From: Candidatus Dormiibacterota bacterium
GTDB taxonomy: Bacteria > Chloroflexota > Dormibacteria > Dormibacterales > Dormibacteraceae
DNA length: 64,000 bases
Assembly: GCA_003169845.1 (NCBI GenBank)
Contig: PNAG01000019.1
Span: 71,069-135,068, forward strand
Direction: 5' to 3'
Part shown: piece after piece, positions 1 through 7,672 of the stretch
Numbering within the stretch: the stretch's first letter is position 1
Layout of the letters: each line of letters opens with the position of its first letter
Made by a program: the position numbers and the translations under genes
Notes under the pieces: generated by a model
What the model was told of the DNA's origin: nothing
The model's database searches: none
What the model saw: the letters and a program-made list of their open reading frames with translations, nothing else

Positions 1-2
1 AC

Positions 3-233
3 TTAATAGTCGCCCCCGTCTTCTCCGCAGGCCAGGTGGGCCCGACGCACGTGGTTTTGCCCGCACGCTCCAGTGGGTTGCGCCACGAGAGCGTGATCTT
101 CTGCGAAGAGATCACCACGATCGACCACGATTTCCTGGCTCGAGGTCCGGTTGGAACGCTTAACCCGAAGTTGATGGACGCGGTGGTTCGGGCTGTGCGG
201 CGAGCGATCGGCGAGGTGGTAGCTGAACCGTAA
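3..233 (+). CDS. MazF/PemK-family toxin, 5'-truncated by the window edge
   Basis: The frame is open from the first bases, so only the C-terminal ~76 residues are visible. They match the end of MazF/PemK-type endoribonuclease toxins: a strand ending GPTHVVLPA, then SGLRHESVIFCEEITTID, then a helical tail. In the family this region forms part of the SH3-like RNA-cleaving fold; the catalytic N-terminal Arg lies outside the window. The AbrB/MazE-like gene follows 24 bases downstream, so the toxin precedes the antitoxin, the reverse of classical mazEF. Family assignment is by motif recall; activity cannot be judged from a fragment. Confidence 0.7.
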   Translation, partial: LIVAPVFSAGQVGPTHVVLPARSSGLRHESVIFCEEITTIDHDFLARGPVGTLNPKLMDAVVRAVRRAIGEVVAEP

Positions 234-257
234 CGTTCATGGCGAGATAATTTCAGC

Positions 258-488
258 GTGTCGATCATCCGGAAGATTCGCAAAGTCGGGAACTCAGCGA
301 TGATCTCCTTGCCGCCGGACACTATCTCTGAAGCAGGCTTCAAGGAGGGGATGGACGTGGTCATTACCTCCAGGCCCGGTCATATTGACCTCGATCCCGC
401 CGGCATGCCAGACAAACGGCTCGCCGACTTCACCTCTCGTTTTACCGAGCGCTACCGAAAAGATCTGGCCGAGCTCGCTGACAGCTGA
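258..488 (+). CDS. AbrB/MazE-family antitoxin-like DNA-binding protein
   Basis: A 76-residue protein from a GTG start. The first 45 residues form a swapped-hairpin AbrB/SpoVT domain: IRKVGNSAMISLPPD, then EGMDVVI. MazE-type antitoxins use this fold to bind their own promoter. The C-terminal 30 residues are charged and helical, as expected for the segment that wraps the toxin. No strong ribosome-binding site precedes the GTG, so translation may be coupled to the toxin 24 bases upstream. It probably neutralises the adjacent MazF-like toxin and represses the operon. The pairing is inferred from position. Confidence 0.7.
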   Translation: MSIIRKIRKVGNSAMISLPPDTISEAGFKEGMDVVITSRPGHIDLDPAGMPDKRLADFTSRFTERYRKDLAELADS

Positions 489-703
489 GGCGGATTCAAC
501 CTCCGATCGGGTCATCGATAAAAATAAAGGGACCCGGCACAAGGTACGCAACGACGAGGTTTTAGGGCCGTGCAACCTTCGTGCACCTGGCCCTACGGTT
601 TGCTAGCGACAAGAGATAGGTATCGTTCACAAATCGTGCAAGCTAGCCCATCTAGCGTCAGAACGCTTAGTCGGTCCGGCATCTGGCCACGACGATTCAC
701 TAC

Positions 704-1261
704 GTGGCAGACTCCTCACTATCGGGCATAGGCTCAGTTGTGAGAATGATGCATATGCGAGCGAAGGTTCAGTACGTCGACTCCCGCCTTGGATTGCCCC
801 GCTTCGGGCAGGAAGCCTACTGGGAAGGAATTCTCGAACTCACGAATGACCGCCTGAGCCTGTCGATCGAGGCAACCAACCTGCACGACATCGGAAACAA
901 GGAGCTTGTAAAGGTAGCCTCCGCCCACCCACTCCAGAACAAAAACTACTTGGAGAATCGCTGGGACACAAAAGTCTATGACGGAATTGAATTTGGAACC
1001 CAGCTTGTCCTACTGTTCGATGTACCCCTGTCCGCCGCTAGGTTGAAGTGGATAACGAAACTCGGGTATACCACCGCATTCAAGATCCTTGAGAACGGCC
1101 ACGAGTGGAGCCGGCTCTATTTCCTTGGAGGACTGCGGACCCCGCTGCATCACCCCCATATCCACGTGGAACCAACTCACGCACCGGGGATCTTCCAGTT
1201 CTTGAGTTTAGCTATCACTTGGACTAGAGCCATCAACAGGGCGTCAAACACCAAGGGCTGA
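704..1261 (+). CDS. hypothetical protein of the putative island
   Basis: A 185-residue soluble protein I do not recognise. It has no signal peptide or membrane segment, is fairly rich in aromatic residues and Asn, and has a His cluster near residues 149-155 (HHPHIHV). GTG at 704 gives the longest frame; ATG at 749 or 755 is possible and would begin MMHMRAKV. Its codons are visibly more A/T-rich than those of the metabolic genes to the right. It sits between the toxin-antitoxin pair and the tRNA fragment, so it is probably cargo of an integrated element. Function unknown. Confidence 0.55.
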   Translation: MADSSLSGIGSVVRMMHMRAKVQYVDSRLGLPRFGQEAYWEGILELTNDRLSLSIEATNLHDIGNKELVKVASAHPLQNKNYLENRWDTKVYDGIEFGTQLVLLFDVPLSAARLKWITKLGYTTAFKILENGHEWSRLYFLGGLRTPLHHPHIHVEPTHAPGIFQFLSLAITWTRAINRASNTKG

Positions 1262-1275
1262 TTCCAGGGCCGAAC

Positions 1276-1320
1276 TTTTCGGGACCGAGAGGCCCGGGTT
1301 CAAATCCCGGGCCCCCGACC
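1276..1320 (+). other. 3' fragment of a tRNA-Pro gene, probable attachment site
   Basis: The sequence reads as tRNA from the anticodon loop to the discriminator. A loop TTCGGGA carries anticodon CGG at 1280-1282. A T stem CCGGG/CCCGG at 1294-1298 and 1306-1310 encloses the canonical loop TTCAAAT. The acceptor strand GCCCCCG is followed by ACC. The implied 5' acceptor CGGGGGC is the usual start of tRNA-Pro. The 5' half, with D arm and first anticodon strand, is absent. Tyrosine integrases commonly recombine in the segment from anticodon loop to 3' end, so this looks like an att site left by an element. The Pro(CGG) call is inference. Confidence 0.6.
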
Positions 1321-1513
1321 GAACATCTCTCACTTGAACTCTCGGCAGTCGGTGCGCCGGCTGAAGCGGCCGTAGGAAATGTCGATGTTTGCTATCTCGG
1401 TCGTGCGAGGAGAAGACCTGCTGGACTCGCTCGAACAGGGGGGACCTTGAGGGAGGTGACGTTCAGTCGGTGATCATCGCTGAGCTCGGCGAGCGCGCTT
1501 AAGAACGTCGTCC

Positions 1514-1993
1514 TCAGCTCACTGCTTTCTTCACGAGTGCGCCGATCCTTGCCGCTTCGGCGGCTGTCAACTCCTTCAGCGCGAAGGCGACCGGCCACAG
1601 GGCTCCTTCGTCGAGGTTCGCTTTGTCGCTGAAGCCGAACGTCGCGTACCTCGTGCTGAACTTCTGCGCGCTTTGGAAGAAGCAGACGATCTTGCCGTCC
1701 TTGGCATACGCGGGCATCCCGTACCAGAGTTTCGGCGAGAGGGCTGGCGCGCTGGCTTTGATGATCGCATGGAGCCGCTCGCCCAGGGCGCGATCCGGTG
1801 CCGGCATGGCGGCGATCTTCGCGAGCACGTCGCGTTCCCCGTCCGCGTTGCCCGCGGCCGCCTTCAGCTCTTTGACGCGCTCCCTCATCGCGCCTTTTTC
1901 CTCGTCCGTGAATCCCTTGGACGCCTTGCCGATCACCCTGGTGCTCTTCGCGGACTTCAGCGTGCCCTTCTTGGCAGGTTTCCTCTCAGCCAT
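1514..1993 (-). CDS. DUF1801 family protein
   Basis: A 159-residue protein. The first ~27 residues are Lys-rich and probably disordered ([15 protein letters not shown]). Residues ~50-155 carry the DUF1801/YdhG-like fold, with [23 protein letters not shown] and then [21 protein letters not shown]. Family members are small, mostly uncharacterised proteins; some relatives are described as iron-chaperone-like, but nothing here shows metal binding. It stands alone, with the tRNA fragment downstream. A purine-rich GGAGAGCGG lies a few bases before the ATG. Confidence 0.8.
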   Translation of the reverse strand: MAERKPAKKGTLKSAKSTRVIGKASKGFTDEEKGAMRERVKELKAAAGNADGERDVLAKIAAMPAPDRALGERLHAIIKASAPALSPKLWYGMPAYAKDGKIVCFFQSAQKFSTRYATFGFSDKANLDEGALWPVAFALKELTAAEAARIGALVKKAVS

Positions 1994-2069
1994 AGTTCCG
2001 CTCTCCTCTGCGAGATTTGATGGGGACGACCCTCATGCTAGGGAGCCGCCGCCGCGGCGGCTTTGCGAC

Positions 2070-2291
2070 CTACGGTATGTCGGCCGCCGGCATGAGGAGA
2101 CACTCTCCGTCGAAAGCGCTGATCTCTTTCCGCCATGCCAGTCTGACCACCGACGTGGTCGGGGCGCTGGTCAGGGTCGCTGTGCGAACGTGAATTTCAG
2201 CTTCGCCATGCAGGGGTGACACCGTCGCCGCCTTGACCTGCAGCCCGGCGAAGTAATGCGTGATCTTGTCCCTGGCCGGCACTTCGACCAT
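2070..2291 (-). CDS. hypothetical small protein, uncertain
   Basis: The 362-base gap between the DUF1801 and esterase genes holds one plausible frame: 73 residues from ATG, with balanced composition (KITHYFAGLQVKAATVSPL). The frame stays open upstream into the esterase 3' end, so the true start is unclear and it could be a remnant of a longer gene. No recognisable domain and no clear ribosome-binding site. Listed because nothing else explains the gap; it may be non-coding. Confidence 0.25.
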   Translation of the reverse strand: MVEVPARDKITHYFAGLQVKAATVSPLHGEAEIHVRTATLTSAPTTSVVRLAWRKEISAFDGECLLMPAADIP

Positions 2292-2355
2292 CTCGAGGTC
2301 CGGGAACGGACGGAAAGAGGTCCAGGCGCCTCCGTGACTCGGCGGGCGGCCCGGC

Positions 2356-3855
2356 CTAGCGGATACCCTCCCACAGCCGGCGCTCCTCGCCGTCAGGATC
2401 GTCGACCACCCCTGAGGTCGAATCGAAGCGCATCACGGTCCTCCGGCCGGCGTCGTAGCTCTCCCATCCCGGGTCGCCCGTACGGGCAAACGCTACCCAT
2501 GCGCGGTGCATCTCGTCGGCGATGGACTGGGGCGGGTTGGGTCCCGCGAGCCTGTCGGTCCATTCGGCGTCCAGGGTGTCGAAGACGAACCCGATCTCGA
2601 GCGCGTGGCAGGCGCCCAGCCGGCCGCCGTAGAGCGGCGATCGCCAGGCCATCTCGTAGACGTGTGCCGACCCGCCGTTCTTGGAGTGGGCCTCGGCGAG
2701 GCGAACCGCCGGGATGCGGAAGAACCAGTCGGTGCTGATCGCCGCCAGCAGCTCGCCCGGCGTTGCGCCTGGGCGGGCGGCCGAGTACACCTCGAGCGCG
2801 TTGGCGGGTAGGCGGTATCCGCCTACGGCCATCCCAAGGATGTCCGCGTTGATCAGATCGATGGCGCCGCTCGGCACCATGAAGAGTCGCTGTTCCTCGC
2901 GATTGGTTCCGACCATCACGTCGATGCCCGCGCTCGCCCCGGCGGCGATTCGTTCAATCGGAAGCGCGGGTACGACGCTGCCGTCGATCACAGGCTCGAA
3001 TGGCATCAGGTTGGCGGCGACCTCGCCCCACTTGGCCGGGTCGGGCATGAGGAAAGCCTCGGCACTCAGCGCCACTTGCCCTTCATAGGCTTGCGGCACA
3101 GGAACTGCAGCGATCGCGGCGCGGTCCGCCGGCACCCCGAGCTTCTCGGCCAGGTAGCCGCCGACCCTCGTCGCCGTCTGCGCCGAGATGGCGTGGTGGC
3201 CGGCGCCGCTCTCCGCGATGACGCGCTTGAACAAACCCTTGGCGCGCGGCATCGAAAGCAGCGTCGCAACGCTCATCGCGCCCGCCGACTCGCCGAAGAT
3301 CGTGACGTTCCCGCTGTCGCCACCGAAAGCCGCGATGTTGTCCCGCACCCATTCCAGCGCCGCCACCTGGTCGAGCAGGCCCAGGTTGGCGATCCCGTCG
3401 CCCAGGAACAGGAAGCCGTCGACCCCGAGGCGGTAGTTGATGCTGACGAGGACGACGCCGTCGCGGGCGAACCGCCGACCGTCATAGTTCGGCACGGCGC
3501 CTGTCCCGTTGGCGAAAGCGCCACCGTGGACCCAGACCATCACGGGCAGCCCGGTCGCCGCCGGGTCGGGTGTCCAGATGTTCAGGTTCAGGCACTCCTC
3601 ACCCGCGATCACCGGCTCCGGGAGGATTGCGTCGAACGGTGGGAAATAGGGCGGCTTGGGCACCGTCGGGCCGAAGGCGAGCGCGTCCCGAAGTCCCTTC
3701 CAGGTCGGGGCCGGCTGCGGCGGTTTGAACCGGTTGGCGCCGAATGGCGCCGCGGCGTAGGGGATGCCTTTGAATGACGCGATGCCTTCGGTGAGCGCGC
3801 CGCGCAGGCGGCCCTGGGGGATTTCAACCACGACGTCGGTGATGCTCAAGCTCAT
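2356..3855 (-). CDS. type B carboxylesterase (para-nitrobenzyl esterase-like)
   Basis: A 499-residue alpha/beta hydrolase of the carboxylesterase type B family, which hydrolyses carboxylic esters. The oxyanion-hole HGGAF lies at about residues 110-114 and the nucleophile elbow FGESAGAMS has Ser near 190. The family opening GRLRG...SFKGIPYA and GEECLNLNIWTP are present. ATG at 3855 is preferred over the longer frame because GGAGG lies 8 bases upstream and the extra residues do not resemble the family. No signal peptide, so probably cytoplasmic. It is divergent from the SDR-monooxygenase pair, and a Baeyer-Villiger product would be an ester, so a shared ketone-degradation role is possible (inference). 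Confidence 0.9.
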   Translation of the reverse strand: MSLSITDVVVEIPQGRLRGALTEGIASFKGIPYAAAPFGANRFKPPQPAPTWKGLRDALAFGPTVPKPPYFPPFDAILPEPVIAGEECLNLNIWTPDPAATGLPVMVWVHGGAFANGTGAVPNYDGRRFARDGVVLVSINYRLGVDGFLFLGDGIANLGLLDQVAALEWVRDNIAAFGGDSGNVTIFGESAGAMSVATLLSMPRAKGLFKRVIAESGAGHHAISAQTATRVGGYLAEKLGVPADRAAIAAVPVPQAYEGQVALSAEAFLMPDPAKWGEVAANLMPFEPVIDGSVVPALPIERIAAGASAGIDVMVGTNREEQRLFMVPSGAIDLINADILGMAVGGYRLPANALEVYSAARPGATPGELLAAISTDWFFRIPAVRLAEAHSKNGGSAHVYEMAWRSPLYGGRLGACHALEIGFVFDTLDAEWTDRLAGPNPPQSIADEMHRAWVAFARTGDPGWESYDAGRRTVMRFDSTSGVVDDPDGEERRLWEGIR

Positions 3856-3965
3856 AGCTGATGCCTCCACTCCGGGCCGGCCGTGACGAGCCGATTCTGC
3901 CACAGGAATGCCGTCTTGGACAGCCTGGCTGAGGACATACTTGGACTTGAGAAAGGGGGTAGCGA

Positions 3966-4814
3966 ATGGTGGATTTGTCCGGAAAGGTGGCGGTGGTCAC
4001 CGGGGCGGCGAGCGGCATGGGGTTTGCCATCGCAGAGAAGTGCGTGAGCGAGCGGATGAAGGTCGTGCTCGCCGACGTCGAGGAGGACGCTCTCGAGCTC
4101 GCGGCGGACAGGCTCGCCCAACGAGGCACCGTCCTTGCGGTGCCCACCGATGTGTCGGTGGCCGAGTCGGTCGACGATCTGCGCCGGCAGGCGGAAGCCC
4201 TCGGCCCGGTCCATCTCCTTTGCAACAACGCGGGGGTGTCTGGCGCCGGACCTGGGGCCGCGTGGGAGAAGCCGATCAGCGCATGGCAATGGGTGTTGGA
4301 GGTCAACCTTTGGGGCGTCATACACGGCATCCGAGCCTTCTTGCCGGCGATGGTGGAGCGCGATCAAGGCCACATCGTCAACACCGCATCGATCGCTGGA
4401 CTCCTTCCATTTCCCTTCGCCGCACCGTACGCAGCGAGCAAGCATGCCGTGGTTGGCATATCGACGTCGATCTTCCACGAGCTTGCCATTCGGGGCTCGC
4501 ACGTCCACGTGTCGGTTCTGTGCCCAGGCTGGATTCGAACGAGAATCGTTGACTCTGAACGCAACTGGCCCGATCGCCTTGGGGCCCTTCCAGCCACCGA
4601 CACCAATCCGATGACCCAGATGCTCGAGGCCATGGTGAAGCAGCTTGTGGATGCGGGCATGGATCCGGCAATGGTTGCGGAACAGGTTCTCGACGCCGTG
4701 CGAGCCGAGCGCTTCTGGGTGCTTCCCAACGCCTCTGACTTCGGCCCGGTGATCAGGGACGTTGGCGCCAGCGCAGTAGAAGGGCGCAATCCGCCGATGG
4801 CACCGATGGCTTAG
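3966..4814 (+). CDS. short-chain dehydrogenase/reductase
   Basis: A 282-residue classical SDR, expected to oxidise or reduce an alcohol/ketone pair with NAD(P). Visible motifs are the cofactor loop TGAASGMG at residues ~12-19, CNNAG in the fourth strand, the catalytic Ser region NTASIAG and YAASK with the Tyr-Lys pair. An Asp (LADVEED) after strand two suggests NAD rather than NADP. AAAGGGGG lies 5 bases before the ATG. The monooxygenase frame follows at once. An alcohol dehydrogenase, Baeyer-Villiger enzyme and esterase together would convert an alcohol to ketone, ester and then acid plus alcohol. Confidence 0.9.
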   Translation: MVDLSGKVAVVTGAASGMGFAIAEKCVSERMKVVLADVEEDALELAADRLAQRGTVLAVPTDVSVAESVDDLRRQAEALGPVHLLCNNAGVSGAGPGAAWEKPISAWQWVLEVNLWGVIHGIRAFLPAMVERDQGHIVNTASIAGLLPFPFAAPYAASKHAVVGISTSIFHELAIRGSHVHVSVLCPGWIRTRIVDSERNWPDRLGALPATDTNPMTQMLEAMVKQLVDAGMDPAMVAEQVLDAVRAERFWVLPNASDFGPVIRDVGASAVEGRNPPMAPMA

Positions 4815-4879
4815 CCACGGGCACGCACTCGACCCACCACCGGGTCGCGATCATCGGGAGCGGTTTCTCCGGGCTCGGG

Positions 4880-6289
4880 ATGGCGATCCGGCTCAAACAG
4901 GCCGGGATCCAGGACTTTGTCATCTTCGAACGCGCTTCCGACCTCGGCGGCACCTGGCGCGACAACACCTACCCGGGCTGCCAGTGCGACGTCGAATCAA
5001 ACCTCTACTCCTATTCTTTCTCGCCCAGCCCAACCTGGTCCCGCACCTACGCGCCGCAGGCCGAAATCTGGGACTATCTCCGCGCCTGCGCCGAGAAATT
5101 CGAGTTGGGCAAGCACATTCGGTACGAGCACGAGGTCCAATCGGCCACCTGGGACGATGCCGCCGCCCGATGGCGGATCGAGACCTCGAAAGGCCCGTTC
5201 AGCGCCGGCGTGCTGGTGGCCGCGGTGGGACCGCTCAGCGAGCCGTCCCTGCCGGCGATCCCGGGCCTGGACGAATTCCCCGGACCACATTTCCACTCGG
5301 CCAACTGGGACCACGGTGTCGACCTCACCGGCAAGCGGGTGGCGGTCGTCGGCACGGGCGCCTCGGCGATCCAGCTGATACCGCGGATCCAACCCCAGGT
5401 GACGCAGCTGCATCTGTTCCAGCGCACGCCGCCCTGGGTGCTTCCACACCGCGACCGCCCGGTCCGCGGCCTCGCGCGCGCTCTCTACCGTGCGGTCCCC
5501 GGCTGGCAGCGCCTGGTCCGCTCCAGCGTCTACTGGTCGCGGGAGCTGTTCGTGATCCCGTTCATGAAGCCCAGCCCGAATTCGGTGCCCGAGCGGCTGG
5601 CCCGCGGCCACCTGGAGAAGCAGGTCGCTGACCCCGAGCTGCGGGCTCGCCTGACGCCGCGATACGCGATCGGCTGCAAGCGGATCCTCATCTCGAACGA
5701 CTATTACCCGGCGATCCAGAAGCCGAACGTCGAGCTCGTCACCGACGACATCCGGGAGGTCCGCGGCCGCTCGATCGTAACGGAGGACGGTGTGGAGCGA
5801 GAGGTCGATGTGATCATCCTCGCGACGGGGTTTCGGATCACCGAGATGCCTTTCGCCAGGAGGGTGACCGGCCGAGAGGGGAGAGGCCTGGCCAACGAAT
5901 GGGCCGGAAGCCCGAGCGCGTATCGAGGGACGGCAGTCGCGGGCTTTCCGAACTTCTTTCTCCTGCTCGGCCCCAACACGGGCCTCGGCCACACCTCGGT
6001 CCTGGTGATGGTGGAAGCCCAGCTGCGCTATGTGATGGGTTGCCTTGCCCACCTCGAGCGCAGCGGGATGGCCGCCATCGAGGTCCGGCGCGAGGCGCAG
6101 GACGCTTTCAACGCTGGTGTGCAGTCGCGCCTCCGCGACACGGTCTGGAACGCGGGCGGCTGCCGCAGCTGGTACCTGGACCCGACCGGTAAGAACACGA
6201 CCATCTGGCCCGGGATGACCTGGCCCTACGTGAGGCAGCTACGGCGCTTCGACCCGCCGGCCTACGACCTATCCCGCCGCCCCGCCTGA
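4880..6289 (+). CDS. Baeyer-Villiger-type flavin monooxygenase, start codon missing
   Basis: A flavin-dependent monooxygenase of the group N/FMO-BVMO family, which inserts oxygen into ketones using FAD and NADPH. The BVMO fingerprint FxGxxxHxxxW is present as FPGPHFHSANW. The second Rossmann motif GTGASA and the end motif ATGF are intact, and the length fits the family. The first FAD motif GSGFSG is encoded just upstream at 4856-4873, in frame, but from the stop at 4736 to 4880 there is no ATG, GTG or TTG. The ATG at 4880 lies after the FAD motif and would give a protein without it. Homologues typically start ~12 residues before GSGFSG, which falls at an ACG (4823). Confidence 0.8.
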   Translation: MAIRLKQAGIQDFVIFERASDLGGTWRDNTYPGCQCDVESNLYSYSFSPSPTWSRTYAPQAEIWDYLRACAEKFELGKHIRYEHEVQSATWDDAAARWRIETSKGPFSAGVLVAAVGPLSEPSLPAIPGLDEFPGPHFHSANWDHGVDLTGKRVAVVGTGASAIQLIPRIQPQVTQLHLFQRTPPWVLPHRDRPVRGLARALYRAVPGWQRLVRSSVYWSRELFVIPFMKPSPNSVPERLARGHLEKQVADPELRARLTPRYAIGCKRILISNDYYPAIQKPNVELVTDDIREVRGRSIVTEDGVEREVDVIILATGFRITEMPFARRVTGREGRGLANEWAGSPSAYRGTAVAGFPNFFLLLGPNTGLGHTSVLVMVEAQLRYVMGCLAHLERSGMAAIEVRREAQDAFNAGVQSRLRDTVWNAGGCRSWYLDPTGKNTTIWPGMTWPYVRQLRRFDPPAYDLSRRPA

Positions 6290-6391
6290 CTCAACCCATG
6301 GGCGCCGGCGCGGCTGAAGCAGCAAAAAGATCAGGCGGCGGACTCGATCAGAGCGTTTCTCAACACGACGTAACCAGGGGTCGTCGTGCGG

Positions 6392-6790
6392 TTAGCAAGG
6401 CGATTCTCCTTCGGCGCCGCGGGTACTTCGCCGAGACCAGGTGTAGGCGAGGGCACAAAGTGGGACGAGCAGCTCGAGGCCCGTAGCAACCGGGACCAGG
6501 ACATCTGGTTGGTCGCGGAAAATGGCGAGAGCACCGATCGGTCCAATGACACCGAGCACGGTCGCGGTCAGCAGCACCGCAGTCCATATCGGCCCGTCCT
6601 TTCGGGACAACGCGATGGCCACTGCTCCGGTGATCGCCGCGGCCACGAGGATCAGAATCGGAAGCAGCAAAGAGAATGGGATGTAGGCATCGCATGCAGC
6701 TCCGCTGCAAGCCGCGGCGACCGCCCTGAACACGTAATAGACGGCGACCAACGCGAGGACGACGATCGAGAGGATCCGGATCGATCTCAC
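6392..6790 (-). CDS. small integral membrane protein
   Basis: 132 residues from GTG at 6790, chosen because the protein then begins directly with a membrane segment (RSIRILSIVVLALVAVYYVF). The ~100 residues upstream in the longer frame look like non-coding translation. About four hydrophobic helices are visible, with two Cys in the first loop (ACSGAACD). No family recognised. It lies on the opposite strand between the monooxygenase and a pseudogene. Confidence 0.6.
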   Translation of the reverse strand: MRSIRILSIVVLALVAVYYVFRAVAAACSGAACDAYIPFSLLLPILILVAAAITGAVAIALSRKDGPIWTAVLLTATVLGVIGPIGALAIFRDQPDVLVPVATGLELLVPLCALAYTWSRRSTRGAEGESPC

Positions 6791-6922
6791 TGCGCTTCTA
6801 CCTTCACACGTACTGTGCGTGATCGAACGTGCGGCTTCAAGCCCGCCGGCGGGCGCTCGAGGCTCGCATGGAGCTCCCGAAGCTGGCGCGATTTCGCGAG
6901 ACGCCCGATGATTTGGTCCCGG

Positions 6923-7409
6923 ATGGGCGAACGCTACGACTTCACAGACATCTGGACCGTTCCCGCGAGTATCGACTTCGCCAGGCGCATGGTCGACGAC
7001 GTCGCCGGCTGGCCCAGGTGGTGATCTGACCACCGCTTCGCCGAGATCGTCTCTGACGTGACGCACGGTCCCGGAACGAGATGGCATGTCGGGTCAAGTC
7101 CGACCTGCCGTACACGGTTGATTTCGAGTTCACAGTCCTCGCGCACCAGCCGCCAAATTACGTAAAGACGCGGGTCGAGGGTTTCTTCGAAGGCGAGATC
7201 GACCGGCGTCTGGAACAGCTTTCTCAAGGCCAAACGAAGCTGACTCTGCGCGAGCAGACCGAGACCAGGTGGGCCTCATCAACCTCACGGCCGGGCTTGG
7301 CGGTCGCCGGCTCCTGATGCGAAACCACGAATCCGCGATGCGCCGGGGTGAGGCTGGGATGAAGGAGGCAATTGGGCGGGGTTACGCGCCGCCCGATCTT
7401 GACGCATGA
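6923..7409 (+). pseudogene. SRPBCC (polyketide cyclase/START-like) pseudogene with three frameshifts
   Basis: A coherent ~150-residue SRPBCC-like protein is spread over three frames. It starts GERYDFTDIWTVPASIDF, passes a stop near 7022 where GWPRW should run on, continues FAEIVSDVTHGPGTRWHV in a second frame, and switches near 7090 to VKSDLPYTVDFEFTVLA. A last switch near 7265 leads to LINLTAGLGGRRLL and ends at TGA 7407-7409. The fold normally binds lipids or aromatic ligands in a helix-grip pocket. Three separate shifts mean it is not translated as one product. No single frame is long enough to be a gene by itself. Confidence 0.7.
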
Positions 7410-7672
7410 GGCTTCGACGCTCCGCCCGGCTCGCCACCGCGTCCGAGGGTCGGCCGGTGCCGATCTCTAGACAGCCGCGCGAGGTTGCAGTACGCTAACT
7501 GCGCTTCGCTGCCGAGGCGTTGGGGAGCCCGCTTCGCAGCCGTTGATGGAAGGGAATGGGTATGCGGCGCGGCGTAATTATTTGGCGTCGCATGTCGGCC
7601 ACGATGGGCGCGGCCGATGGCGTCGATCCGGTTCTGCAGTCTGCCCGCCGCCTTGGTGGCGGAGCCTAGCCG

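Noticed and set aside
4997-6052. 351-residue minus-strand frame within the monooxygenase gene
   Set aside because: Antisense shadow of a gene with recognisable BVMO motifs; no domain in the minus frame.
6386-7024. 212-residue plus frame ending in the SRPBCC fragment
   Set aside because: Only the last ~34 codons are protein-like and belong to the pseudogene; the rest is antisense to the membrane protein gene.
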